A DNA stretch of 64,000 bases, taken from DATAZK01 sp963731205 (GTDB lineage Bacteria; Actinomycetota; Actinomycetes; Frankiales; Frankiaceae). The notes below the pieces were generated by a model that had not been told where the DNA came from, did not search any database, and saw only the letters and a program-made list of their open reading frames with translations. Where the stretch lies: NCBI GenBank assembly GCA_963731205.1, contig CAVSUJ010000002.1, forward strand, positions 1,116,001 to 1,180,000. The letters are read 5' to 3'. The position numbers and the translations under genes are program-made. Below are positions 42,025 to 50,421 of the stretch, one piece after another; the first letter of the stretch is position 1; each line of letters starts with the position of its first letter.

Positions 42025-43014
42025 ATGGCTGGGCTGTCGAACGACTTGTTCGTCGTGACGGTGATGGCGTACGCGATAGGCATGGTGGCGTTCGCGTTCG
42101 ACCTCGCGTTCCGGCGTGCTCCTACGCGGGTGATCCGGGCCGTGATCACTGTCCCGAGCGAGCAATCAGCCGAGCAGAAGGTGCTGGTCGGCGCCGGCGC
42201 CTCGGTCGTCGCTCAGCCGCCCGCCCCGCCTGTGCCTCCGGCGCAGTCCGTCGAGGTGGCCACCACTCCGGAGGGCGGCTACGGCCGGGCCGGTCGCATT
42301 GCGGTCGGCGCCACCCTCCTAGGTTGGGTCGCTCACCTGGCCACCATCGTCACCCGAGGTTTCGCGGCCCACCGGGTGCCGTGGGGAAACATGTACGAGT
42401 TCTCGACCGTCGTGGCGTTCATCGTCGTGTCGGCCTTCCTCGTGCTGCTGGCCCGTCAGAAGGTTCGCTGGCTCGGCGTCTTCGTTCTCGTGCCCGTCGT
42501 GCTCTACCTGGGCCTGGCCGGCACCGTGCTCTACGTCAAGGCCGGCCCACTCGTCCCCGCGCTGAACTCGTACTGGCTGAAGATCCATGTGGTCGCTGCG
42601 ATGAGCGCCACGGCGATGTTCTTCGTCAGCGGGATCCTCGCGATCCTGTATCTGGCCAAGGTGCGCCGCCCGGAAGGAGCGCTGCTCTCGAGGCTGCCCG
42701 ACGCGGCATCGCTCGATCGGCTCACCTACGGGCTGGTCGCGTTCGCGTTTCCGATCTGGACCTTCGCCATCATGGCCGGGGCGATCTGGGCGGAGGCAGC
42801 TTGGGGCCGGTACTGGGGCTGGGACCCCAAGGAGACCTGGTCTTTCATCACCTGGGTGATCTACGCGGCGTACCTGCATTCACGGGCTACCGCGGGCTGG
42901 AAGGGCAAGCGGGCCGCCTGGTTCGCCGTCGCCGCCTTCAGCGCGCTGATCATCAACTACTACGTGGTCAACACGTTCATCGTCGGGCTGCACAGCTACG
43001 CCGGCCTGAAGTAG
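42025..43014 (+). CDS. ccsA: Cytochrome c biogenesis protein CcsA (CcsB/ResC)
   Basis: 329 residues, about eight TMs. The WWD haem-handling motif is seen as WGRYWGWDPKETWSFITWV near residue 270. Conserved His near HRVPWGNMYEFST and KIHVVAAMSATAMFF fit the axial ligands of the family. With ResB forms the System II synthetase. ATG 42025 lies 8 bases after the resB stop with AAGGGG. Fourth gene in the resA-ccdA-resB-ccsA operon. Confidence 0.95.
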   Translation: MAGLSNDLFVVTVMAYAIGMVAFAFDLAFRRAPTRVIRAVITVPSEQSAEQKVLVGAGASVVAQPPAPPVPPAQSVEVATTPEGGYGRAGRIAVGATLLGWVAHLATIVTRGFAAHRVPWGNMYEFSTVVAFIVVSAFLVLLARQKVRWLGVFVLVPVVLYLGLAGTVLYVKAGPLVPALNSYWLKIHVVAAMSATAMFFVSGILAILYLAKVRRPEGALLSRLPDAASLDRLTYGLVAFAFPIWTFAIMAGAIWAEAAWGRYWGWDPKETWSFITWVIYAAYLHSRATAGWKGKRAAWFAVAAFSALIINYYVVNTFIVGLHSYAGLK

Positions 43015-43030
43015 CACCCCGGAGCGGTGG

Positions 43031-43813
43031 TCAGCTCACCTTCCACGACGCGGCGATGAAGTCGCCTGCCGCTGCGGCTCGCGCTGCGGTGCCTGCTGTC
43101 ACGGTGACGACGAAGATGTCCTTCTTCTCCGCCAGATAGAACTGGCGTCCGAAGACTGTCCCGGCCCCGGTCGGTGTGATCGAGTAATCGATCTGCTCGG
43201 CGGGTTCACCACCGATCTTGGTGTCGGTGAACCGGATGTTCTTGGCGCCGACGTTGTTCAGCGACGAGCGCACCTGGCCGACGAAGACGGAGCTCTGGAT
43301 CTGCGTCGGATCCGACGGCGCCTCGTTTGCCAGCTTGATGACCCCGACGTTGTCCGAGACCCCGCTGATGGGCGGGTGAAACGCGATCATGATCGTCGTG
43401 TTCTTGAGCCGCGTCTCCGCATCGCTGATCTGCTGCGCGACCCCGCTGCCGGTGCCCAGGACCGCCGGGAGGCGCGCCGCCGCCTGCGCTGGAGTCGTCA
43501 CCACGACGTAGCCCACCGGCATCGTGAGCGACAGACCGGTCGTGGCGTCGTGAAAGTCACGGAGGGCGTCGGCGCCGGCGGACGCGCTCGCCGATCCGAA
43601 CGGGTCTGCGGGCGCGGCGGACGACGATTCGGTGGCCGACGGCTCGGTGGCCGTCGGCGTTGCTGACGCTGACGATGAAGGCGAGGGGCTCGCGATACTG
43701 CCACCGCCACCGGAAGATCCACACCCGGCGGCGAGCGTGATCGCCAGCAGCCCGCCCGCGACGGTCGCGGGTCGTCCGGGCCGGGAGCGATCGCCGAGCG
43801 GCGGTGCGGTCAT
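43031..43813 (-). CDS. Putative exported lipoprotein
   Basis: 260 residues. Signal AGGLLAITLAAGCGSS with lipobox LAAGC, then a Ser/Pro/Thr-rich linker to about residue 75, then a folded domain with LSLTMPVGYVVVTTPAQAAA, TTIMIAFHPPISG and GEPAEQIDYSITP. The domain looks like those of actinobacterial LpqN/DUF-type lipoproteins but I cannot name a family. It probably sits on the outer membrane face. Convergent with ccsA. Start ATG 43813. Confidence 0.75.
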   Translation of the reverse strand: MTAPPLGDRSRPGRPATVAGGLLAITLAAGCGSSGGGGSIASPSPSSSASATPTATEPSATESSSAAPADPFGSASASAGADALRDFHDATTGLSLTMPVGYVVVTTPAQAAARLPAVLGTGSGVAQQISDAETRLKNTTIMIAFHPPISGVSDNVGVIKLANEAPSDPTQIQSSVFVGQVRSSLNNVGAKNIRFTDTKIGGEPAEQIDYSITPTGAGTVFGRQFYLAEKKDIFVVTVTAGTAARAAAAGDFIAASWKVS

Positions 43814-43965
43814 GCGGTGTCAGCTCCTCGAGGCGCTCGTACTGCCGGATGGGGCGCCGGCCGAGGTCGACAGTCCCAACTGATCAGAGCCACAGTGTCC
43901 CTCAGCTGCCGGTCCAGGCGCGTGCGGACGCGCGGCGGCCGGCGCGCTTCGGGCAGACTGCAGAT

Positions 43966-45423
43966 GTGGCGAGCTACCCCGATCTGCGCGACTTCGTCAC
44001 GCGGCTGGACCGCAGTCACGAGCTGCGGCGCATCAAGACAGAGGTCGATCCGCACCTCGAGGTCAGCGAGATCGTCCAGCGCGTGGTGCGCGCCGGCGGC
44101 CCGGCGCTGCTCTTCGAAAATGTGCGCGGCTCAGACCTTCCGCTGGCGCTGAACCTGTTCGGCAGCGAGCGGCGGATGGCGATGGCGCTCGGGGTCGACC
44201 GGCTCGATGACATCGGCGATCAGATCGCCGGGTTGCTGAAGCCTGAGCTCCCGGTGGGGTTCGGCGGCCTGCGCGAGGCCTTCGGCAAGCTCGGTGCCCT
44301 GCGGTCGGCTCCGCCCAAGACCGTGGCCGAGGGTTCGTGCCAGGAGGTCGTCCTGCGCGGCGCTGACGTCGACCTCGGGCTGCTGCCCGGCATCCAGGCG
44401 TGGCCCGACGACGGTGGCATCTTCCTCAATCTCGGGCTGACGCACACCAAGCACCCCGAGACCGGCGCCCGCAACCTCGGGATGTACCGGCTGCAGCAGC
44501 ACGATTCGCGCACGGTCGGCCTGCACTGGCAGATCCACAAGGATTCCAACGCCCATCACGCGGTGGCCGAGCGGCGCGGCGAGCGGCTTCCCGTCGCGAT
44601 CGCCTTCGGCTGCGAGCCTGCCGTCACCTACGCGGCCAGCGCGCCGCTGCCCGCCGAGATCGACGAGTACCTCTTCGCCGGCTTCCTTGCCGGGCGCCGG
44701 ATCGAGCTCGTCGACTGCCTGACGGTCCCCCTGAAGGTGCCGGCCCACGCGAGCGTCGTGCTCGAGGGCTGGCTCGAGCCCGGAGCACGCCACCCGGAGG
44801 GTCCGTTCGGCGACCACACCGGCTTCTACACGCCCGTCGAGCCGTTCCCGGCGCTGACCGTCGAATGCATGACGATGCAGGCGCCCACGTCGAATCCGAT
44901 CTTCCAGACGATCGTGGTCGGCCGCCCGCCCCAGGAGGACGCCTGGATCGGCAAGGCGACCGAGCGCATCTTTCTCCCGCTGATCCGGATGACCCTGCCC
45001 GAGCTCGTCGACTACGACCTGCCGGTCGCCGGCGGCTTCCACAACTGCGTGATCGCGTCGATCGACAAGCGCTTCCCCAAGCACGCCCAGAAAGTGATGA
45101 ACGCCATCTGGGGGGCCGGGCTGATGTCGCTCGCGAAGCTGATCATCGTGGTCGACGCCGACTGCGACGTGCACGACTACACCGAGGTCGCGTGGCGCGC
45201 CTTCGGCAACGTCGACTACGCCCACGACCTGCTGGCCACGTCGGGACCGGTCGATCATCTCGACCACGGCTCCTACCAGCAGTTCTGGGGAGGCAAAATC
45301 GGTATCGACGCCACCCGCAAGTGGCCCGAGGAGGGTTACACGCGCGGCTGGCCGCCCGAGGCGGTCATGTCGCCGGAGGTGTCCGAGACCGTCGACCGGC
45401 GCTGGAAGGAGTACGGGCTGTGA
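43966..45423 (+). CDS. UbiD-family decarboxylase, probably menaquinone synthesis
   Basis: 485 residues, prenyl-FMN dependent UbiD family. Seen: NLGMYRLQQHDSRTVGLHWQ, PEGPFGDHTGFYTPVEPFP with the catalytic Glu, and the C-terminal IVVDADCDVHDYTEVAWRAF. With the next UbiA gene, it fits the late steps of futalosine-route menaquinone synthesis (MqnL and MqnP), where the aromatic ring is prenylated and decarboxylated. That assignment is from gene pairing; the rest of the pathway is not in the window. GTG 43966 begins ASYPDLRDFV. Overlap of 4 bases with ubiA-like gene. Confidence 0.9.
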   Translation: MASYPDLRDFVTRLDRSHELRRIKTEVDPHLEVSEIVQRVVRAGGPALLFENVRGSDLPLALNLFGSERRMAMALGVDRLDDIGDQIAGLLKPELPVGFGGLREAFGKLGALRSAPPKTVAEGSCQEVVLRGADVDLGLLPGIQAWPDDGGIFLNLGLTHTKHPETGARNLGMYRLQQHDSRTVGLHWQIHKDSNAHHAVAERRGERLPVAIAFGCEPAVTYAASAPLPAEIDEYLFAGFLAGRRIELVDCLTVPLKVPAHASVVLEGWLEPGARHPEGPFGDHTGFYTPVEPFPALTVECMTMQAPTSNPIFQTIVVGRPPQEDAWIGKATERIFLPLIRMTLPELVDYDLPVAGGFHNCVIASIDKRFPKHAQKVMNAIWGAGLMSLAKLIIVVDADCDVHDYTEVAWRAFGNVDYAHDLLATSGPVDHLDHGSYQQFWGGKIGIDATRKWPEEGYTRGWPPEAVMSPEVSETVDRRWKEYGL

Positions 45424-46340
45424 CCACCGCCGTACCGCCCGCAGGACCCGCGATCGGGGTGGCGGCACCGAATCCGGCGCGCGCCTTCCTTCGGTTGGTG
45501 ATGATCGAGCACTCGGTCTTCGCCCTGCCGTTCGCCTACCTCGCCGCGCTCTACGCCGGCTTCAGCGTCAACAAGTCGGTGCACTGGCGGGCAATCATCC
45601 TCGTCACCATCGCCATGGTTGCGGCGCGCACGTTCGCCATGGCGGTGAACCGGATCGTCGACCGCAGCCTCGACGCGCGCAACCCTCGCACCGCCAAGCG
45701 CGAACTGGTCACCGGGACGGTCTCGGTGCGGACGGCTGCGGTCGGTTCCGGCGTGGCCCTCGCGATTTTCCTGACGGCCGCGGGCCTGCTTTCGCTCTTG
45801 TGCCTGGCGCTGGCACCGATCGCCCTGGTGCTGTTCGTGGTCTATCCGTACGGCAAGCGCTTCACCTGGCTCTGTCACGGGCTGCTCGGGCTGGCCCAGG
45901 CCGTCGGGCCGATCGGCGCCTGGATCGGGGTGACCGGCCACTGGTCATGGACGCCGGTGCTGCTCGGACTCGCCGTCGGCCTGTGGATCGGCGGGTTCGA
46001 CCTGATCTATGCACTGCAGGACGTCGAGTCCGACCGCGCCGAGGGCATCTACTCGCTGCCGGCGCGCTTCGGGCCGGTGATCGCGCTGCGCACGGCAGCG
46101 GCGTCTCATGTCGTCACGCTGGGGCTGTTCGCGGCCTTCGGCGCCGTCGTTCACGCTGGGGCGTGGTGGTGGATCGGGCTGGTGTTCGTCGCTGTTGCAT
46201 TCGGCTACGAGCACAGCCTGGTGAAGCCCAACGACCTGTCGAAGGTGAACCGGGCCTTCTTCACCGCCAATGGGGTCGTCGGCATCGCGTTGTTCGTCTT
46301 CGGGCTCATCGATCTGCTGTCACGGGGCCTCGGCGCTTGA
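45420..46340 (+). CDS. UbiA-family polyprenyltransferase (MqnP-like)
   Basis: 306 residues, about eight to nine TMs. The first Asp-rich motif is NRIVDRSLDARNPRTAKREL, the second is YALQDVESDRAEGIYSLPAR; both bind Mg2+ and the prenyl diphosphate. It attaches the isoprenoid chain to an aromatic acid in the membrane. MqnP function in the futalosine pathway is likely from its pairing with the UbiD gene; classical MenA is less like this. GTG 45420 overlaps ubiD-like gene by 4 bases and its stop overlaps the trmH-like ATG. Confidence 0.9.
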   Translation: MTTAVPPAGPAIGVAAPNPARAFLRLVMIEHSVFALPFAYLAALYAGFSVNKSVHWRAIILVTIAMVAARTFAMAVNRIVDRSLDARNPRTAKRELVTGTVSVRTAAVGSGVALAIFLTAAGLLSLLCLALAPIALVLFVVYPYGKRFTWLCHGLLGLAQAVGPIGAWIGVTGHWSWTPVLLGLAVGLWIGGFDLIYALQDVESDRAEGIYSLPARFGPVIALRTAAASHVVTLGLFAAFGAVVHAGAWWWIGLVFVAVAFGYEHSLVKPNDLSKVNRAFFTANGVVGIALFVFGLIDLLSRGLGA

Positions 46341-47011
46341 TGCCGCCGCTCGACCGTGCGCTCGGGGAGGGCCTCGGCGAGGAGGTCGGGGTGGGGCCCC
46401 ACCCGGAGCCGTGGCCGCAGGATCCGCGGCTGGACCCCGAGTTGCTGGCCGGCGGCGACCGGCGCAACGTCGTCGACCGCTATCGCTACTGGACGATGGA
46501 CGCGATCGTTGCCGACCTTGACAGCCGGCGGATGCCATTTCACGTCGCGGTCGAGAACTGGCAGCACGACCTGAACATCGGGACCGTGGTGCGTAACGCC
46601 AACGCCTTCCTGGCCGAGGCCGTGCACATCGTGGGATTACGCCGGTGGAATCGCCGGGGCGCCATGGTCACCGATCGCTACCAGCACGTGCGGCATCACG
46701 AGACGGTGGACGATCTGGCGGCGTGGGCCGACGCCGCGCAGCTGCCACTGATCGGGATCGACCTGCTGCCGGGCAGCGAACCGCTCCCGGCGTGGCCCCT
46801 TCCCCGCAGGTGCGTGCTGCTCTTCGGCCAGGAGGGCCCGGGACTGTCGCAGGCGGCCCGCGAGCGCTGCTCGGTGGTGCTGCACATCCCGCAGTTCGGC
46901 TCCACCCGATCGATCAATGCGGGGGTCGCCAGCGGCATCGCGATGTACGAATACTGCCGTCGCTATGCGCCTTTGGATGCGGCCGATCGGCCCATCGGGG
47001 CTCAAGACTGA
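46340..47011 (+). CDS. TrmH/SpoU-family RNA 2'-O-methyltransferase
   Basis: 223 residues, SPOUT knot fold. Motif 1: HDLNIGTVVRNANAFLAEAV; motif 2: VLLFGQEGPGLSQAARERC; motif 3: IPQFGSTRSINAGVASGIAMYE. These three are diagnostic of SAM-dependent 2'-O-methylation of tRNA or rRNA; which RNA is not known. The first 45 residues are a polar N-terminal region. ATG 46340 overlaps the ubiA-like stop (TGATG). Confidence 0.93.
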   Translation: MPPLDRALGEGLGEEVGVGPHPEPWPQDPRLDPELLAGGDRRNVVDRYRYWTMDAIVADLDSRRMPFHVAVENWQHDLNIGTVVRNANAFLAEAVHIVGLRRWNRRGAMVTDRYQHVRHHETVDDLAAWADAAQLPLIGIDLLPGSEPLPAWPLPRRCVLLFGQEGPGLSQAARERCSVVLHIPQFGSTRSINAGVASGIAMYEYCRRYAPLDAADRPIGAQD

Positions 47012-47074
47012 GTAGCCTTGTCCCGACACCACAAGAGCTTGCCGATCCGATCCATGGCCCCCGGACCCAAACAA

Positions 47075-47154
47075 GTGGCTTCGAGCCACCTCACGCCGTG
47101 AGGCGACCTGGCGGGTCGGCGCACAGAGCCCCGAGCATTCGTGTTCGGGGCTCT
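47075..47154 (+). terminator. Structured intergenic region ending in a strong hairpin terminator
   Basis: Three hairpins in 80 bases: GTGGCT-TCG-AGCCAC (47075-47089), CCTCAC-GCC-GTGAGG (47089-47103, sharing one base), and a 13-pair stem AGAGCCCCGAGCA-TTCG-TGTTCGGGGCTCT (47125-47154) with a stable TTCG loop and T-rich ending. The last is a terminator for the ubiD-ubiA-trmH unit, usable from the opposite strand too because the next gene is convergent. The first two may be part of a small RNA or just 3' structure. Confidence 0.75.
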
Positions 47155-47177
47155 TGTGTGTGCGCAGAAGCCGTGGC

Positions 47178-47561
47178 CTAGTCGGGAGCCTTGGTGCTCT
47201 TGCGGCTGTTGCGCTCCGCGAGGCGCGGGTAGCGCTCGCGGTGGTCCGGCTCGGCATCGGCCAGCGCAGCCCGCAGTAATTGCAGGGCGTTGCGGGAGAG
47301 TGCCTCTGCCTCCTGCTCGTCCAGTCCGAGATCGGCCCCGACAGCCCCCGGCCCCTCGCCGTAGCCGTAGGTGGTCATGACGGCGGCGCGCTCGGCCGAC
47401 GGCAGCTGCGCGAGAGCACCCTCGAGACGGTCCAGGAGCTCGGCATCAGGCGTACCGGCATCCACCGCGGCGACGTCTTCGAGCAGCACCGCGGCCAGCG
47501 GGCGAAGCCGCGGCGGGCGGTCGCGCGCCGGCTGTCGCGCTCGGCCGGGTCCGGATGTCAC
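47178..47561 (-). CDS. Small sigma-70 region-4-like HTH protein
   Basis: 127 residues. LLDRLEGALAQLPSAERAAVM, TTYGYGEGPGAVGADLGLDE and AEALSRNALQLLRAAL resemble the region 4 helix-turn-helix of sigma factors (LPxxERxxVxLxYxxG...LGxs...R.LxxLR), without region 2. It may bind DNA or be a sigma-like accessory. GTG 47561 faces the kinase start only 6 bases away, so both genes' 5' regions overlap the other's coding sequence. Much of the residual minus frame up to 48125 is shadow. Confidence 0.6.
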   Translation of the reverse strand: MTSGPGRARQPARDRPPRLRPLAAVLLEDVAAVDAGTPDAELLDRLEGALAQLPSAERAAVMTTYGYGEGPGAVGADLGLDEQEAEALSRNALQLLRAALADAEPDHRERYPRLAERNSRKSTKAPD

Positions 47562-47567
47562 CCTTTC

Positions 47568-48215
47568 ATGGTGCCCGCTACCACCGGTTCTGGCGAAACC
47601 GCGACCCCGACCCCTGCCACGCCGGCACCCATCTGGGTCGTCGCCGGCGCCCCCGGGTCTGGCAAGTCGACCGTCGCTGACCTGCTGCTTGGCACGTTTC
47701 GGGAGGCCGGCCGGCCGGTGCCGGCGCTGCTGGACAAGGACACGCTCTACGGCGATTTCGTCGCCGCCACCCTTGAGGCGGCCGGCCGCGCGCCGGACGA
47801 GCGGGAGGGCGACTGGTACGACGACCACGTCAAGCGTCACGAATATGCAGGGATGACGGCCGTCGCCCGCGAGATCAGCGCCCGAGGCTGTCCTGTCCTG
47901 CTCAGCGCACCGTTCACCCAACAGATACGCAATAGGCAGCTGTGGGACCGCTGGGTGGAGCAACTCGGCGGTGGTCGGGTCGAACTCGTCTACGTGCGGT
48001 CCGATGCCAAGACGCTGGCGGCGCGGCTCGCTGGTCGGGCATCGTCCCGCGACGGCGGCAAACGTACTGATTTTGCAGCGTTTATCGGCCGCATGAAGCC
48101 TGATGTCAGCCCACCCGTTCCCCATCAGGAGATCGACAATCGCGCCGCAGCTCCGGATCTCAGTGATCAGATACGCCGCTTGAGCGCCGCCGCCGACGGC
48201 CCGTTTTCGCCCTGA
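47568..48215 (+). CDS. P-loop kinase / AAA-type ATPase
   Basis: 215 residues. Walker A is VVAGAPGSGKSTVADLLL near residue 25. Downstream: LLDKDTLYGDFVAATLEA, HVKRHEYAGMTAVAREIS, VLLSAPFTQQIRNRQLWDRW and VELVYVRSDAKTLAARLAGR, the pattern of the small-molecule kinase / zeta-toxin-like P-loop group. The substrate is unknown. ATG 47568 is chosen because it gives a normal-length N-terminus. No antitoxin-like neighbour except the divergent sigma-region-4-like gene. Confidence 0.8.
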   Translation: MVPATTGSGETATPTPATPAPIWVVAGAPGSGKSTVADLLLGTFREAGRPVPALLDKDTLYGDFVAATLEAAGRAPDEREGDWYDDHVKRHEYAGMTAVAREISARGCPVLLSAPFTQQIRNRQLWDRWVEQLGGGRVELVYVRSDAKTLAARLAGRASSRDGGKRTDFAAFIGRMKPDVSPPVPHQEIDNRAAAPDLSDQIRRLSAAADGPFSP

Positions 48216-48220
48216 ATAGG

Positions 48221-48238
48221 CGTGAATATCAGTTCACG
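48221..48238. promoter_or_regulatory. Perfect inverted repeat upstream of the GGDEF-EAL gene
   Basis: CGTGAA (48221-48226) TATCAG TTCACG (48233-48238), six-base arms with a six-base spacer, 87 bases before GTG 48325 in the 109-base gap. It could be an operator. The arms resemble a Rex half-site (GTGAA), but the Rex spacer is four, not six. Confidence 0.45.
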
Positions 48239-48324
48239 TCAAACGCGGACAAAACTCACCACCCGCCAGGGGGTGCACGGTTTAGCGTTTCTTTTCCGGC
48301 ACGACATCTTCTGGGAGGCGCTGC

Positions 48325-50406
48325 GTGAAGTACGCGGCGGCGCCTGCTGTACAAAGCGGCTTGCTGGCGGCTGCCTTCGGTCAATTGCTCGGCGCGCTCA
48401 CTGACGCCGCGGCTCTGGCGGATGAAAGCGGCGAGATCGTTGCCGCGAACGGTCGGCTGGCAGAGCTCACCGGCGCACAAGGCGGCTGCGAAGCGCTGAT
48501 CGGTCGCCGCCTCATCGACGCGGTCACCACCGTGGATCCCGAGGACTTCGAGGCGAAGCTGCGGAGCTGCGTCGTGAGCGGCGAGAGCCTGCTGACGCAG
48601 GCAGTTCTTGTCACGCCGGAAGGCGGGGCGCTCGCGGTGGAGGTCGTTCTCGACGCGTGCGCCGGCGACAACACCTCAGGTGCCGTGCTGATCAGGCTCC
48701 GGCCGCGGGGAGCCGACCCGGCGCAGCAGGAGGTCGCCGAGCGTCGCTACCGCCAACTCGCCTTGTCCGCGGGCGATCTGGTCACGCTGCATGCGCCCGA
48801 CCGGACCCTGCTCGCCGCGTATGGCCGCGGTGCTTTCCCTGGCGACCAGGACCCGACGGACTTCGTCGGCGGCCAACTCGAACTCGTGGCCCACGCCGAC
48901 GACGTGTCATCCGTCGCCTCGGCCTGGGCCGCCGCAGCGCGCAGCACCGAACCGGTCACCCTCGCCTATCGCGTGCAGCGGGTGCCTGGGGAATGGGCTT
49001 GGGTGGAGAGCAGCATCCAGGCGGTACGCGACAGGGAGGGCGCGCTCGTCGAGCTGCAGACCGTCAATCGCGACATCACCGAGCAGCGCGCGTCGCAGCA
49101 CGAGCTCGCCCGGCTCGCGCTGCGTGATCCGCTGACGGGACTGGCCAACCGGCTGCTGTTCGGTGACCGGCTGCGAGCCGCCGTCGCCCGCCTCGGCCGC
49201 CGGCAGTCCCCGATCGCCGTGCTGCTGCTGGACATCGACCGCTTCAAAGGTGTCAACGACAGCCTGGGACATCCCGTGGGCGACCGGTTGCTGACCGAGC
49301 TCGGTGCCCGGCTGACCGCGTGCGTGCGCGCGAGCGACACGGTGGCCCGCCTCTCCGGCGACGAATTCGCCGTGTTGGCCGAGGATCTGGACAACGAGGC
49401 GGCCGCCCAGCTGCTGGCCGAGCGGGCGCTCACGGCGCTGCAGATCCCCTACGAGCTGGAGGGCGGCTTCACGATCACGGTGACCCCGAGCATTGGCGTG
49501 ACGCTCAGCACCGACAGCGCCATCACCCCCGATGAGCTGATGCGCGAGGCCGACGTCGCGCTCTATGCCGCCAAGAGTGCGGGCCGCAACCGGCTTGCGC
49601 TGTTCGACGCCCCGCTCCGTCATCAGGTCAGCCGGCGGATCAGCGTCGACCAGCAGGCCCGGCGCGCGCTCGCGAACGGGGATCTGTTCTGCGAGTACCA
49701 GCCCATCATCGACCTCACCGACGGCACGGTCGTGCTTGCCGAGGCTCTGGTGCGGCTGCGCGACAGCGACGGCGGCTTGCTGCTCCCGCGCGCCTTCCTT
49801 CCGGTCTGTGAGGACACCGGGCTGGTGCTCGAGCTCGACCGGCAGGTCATCGCGCGGGTGCTCCGTGAGATCTCCCGGCTGCGCGCGGGCGAGCGGGGGC
49901 GCTGCCCGATCGTCAGCATCAACGTCTCCAGCCGCACGCTGACCGACCCCAGATTCCCTGCCACCGTTGCGGATTTGCTGACCGAGTGCGGGCTGGAGGG
50001 CGGCGGCTTGGCTTTCGAGCTGACCGAACCGACGCTTCCGGTGGGCGGCTCGGGGGTGGACGCCACTGTCGCCGGCCTCGCCGAGATGGGCATCGGGATC
50101 GGCCTGGACAACTTCGGCACCGGCTCGACCGCGCTCTCGACGCTGACCACGCTCGAGATCGATTACGTGAAGCTCGACGCCACGTTTCTGGCGGCAGCGG
50201 CGAGCAGTGCGGCGGGCATGTCGGTCAACAAAGCCGTCGTCGATCTGGCCAAGGCGCTGGGGCTCGCGGTGGTCGGCCAGGGCATCGAGCATCCTGCGCA
50301 CGCGGCTGTGCTCGCCGCGCTGGGGGGGATGATGGCGCAGGGCCACCTGCTGGCTACCCCGATGCCGCTGTCCGACGTTCCCGCCCGGGTGCGGTTGGCG
50401 GTCTAG
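48325..50406 (+). CDS. PAS-GGDEF-EAL cyclic-di-GMP signalling protein
   Basis: 693 residues. Two PAS-like regions (about 20-115 and 130-255), then GGDEF (about 265-430): DPLTGLANRLLFGDRL, LLLDIDRFKGVNDSLGHPVG, and RLSGDEFAVLAEDL, where GGDEF is SGDEF. EAL (about 440-690) has VLAEALVRLRD, NVSSRTLTDPRF and FELTEPTLP, but LDNFGTGSTALSTL replaces DDFGTG and VVGQGIEHPAH replaces AEGVE, so two metal-site acids are Asn and Gln. The EAL part is probably weak or a c-di-GMP binder. Start GTG 48325 with TGGGAGG. No TM; cytosolic. Confidence 0.93.
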   Translation: MKYAAAPAVQSGLLAAAFGQLLGALTDAAALADESGEIVAANGRLAELTGAQGGCEALIGRRLIDAVTTVDPEDFEAKLRSCVVSGESLLTQAVLVTPEGGALAVEVVLDACAGDNTSGAVLIRLRPRGADPAQQEVAERRYRQLALSAGDLVTLHAPDRTLLAAYGRGAFPGDQDPTDFVGGQLELVAHADDVSSVASAWAAAARSTEPVTLAYRVQRVPGEWAWVESSIQAVRDREGALVELQTVNRDITEQRASQHELARLALRDPLTGLANRLLFGDRLRAAVARLGRRQSPIAVLLLDIDRFKGVNDSLGHPVGDRLLTELGARLTACVRASDTVARLSGDEFAVLAEDLDNEAAAQLLAERALTALQIPYELEGGFTITVTPSIGVTLSTDSAITPDELMREADVALYAAKSAGRNRLALFDAPLRHQVSRRISVDQQARRALANGDLFCEYQPIIDLTDGTVVLAEALVRLRDSDGGLLLPRAFLPVCEDTGLVLELDRQVIARVLREISRLRAGERGRCPIVSINVSSRTLTDPRFPATVADLLTECGLEGGGLAFELTEPTLPVGGSGVDATVAGLAEMGIGIGLDNFGTGSTALSTLTTLEIDYVKLDATFLAAAASSAAGMSVNKAVVDLAKALGLAVVGQGIEHPAHAAVLAALGGMMAQGHLLATPMPLSDVPARVRLAV

Positions 50407-50421
50407 CTTCTAGAGCGCACG

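Noticed and set aside
44131..45468. 445-residue open frame on the minus strand opposite the UbiD-like gene
   Set aside because: Antisense of a conserved enzyme; no motifs.
47562..48125. Upstream part of the minus-strand frame ending at 47178
   Set aside because: Overlaps the P-loop kinase on the other strand; only the part from GTG 47561 has sigma-region-4-like sequence.
48221..48238. Second Rex operator
   Set aside because: Half-sites are CGTGAA/TTCACG with six bases between; Rex sites have four. Kept only as an unnamed inverted repeat.
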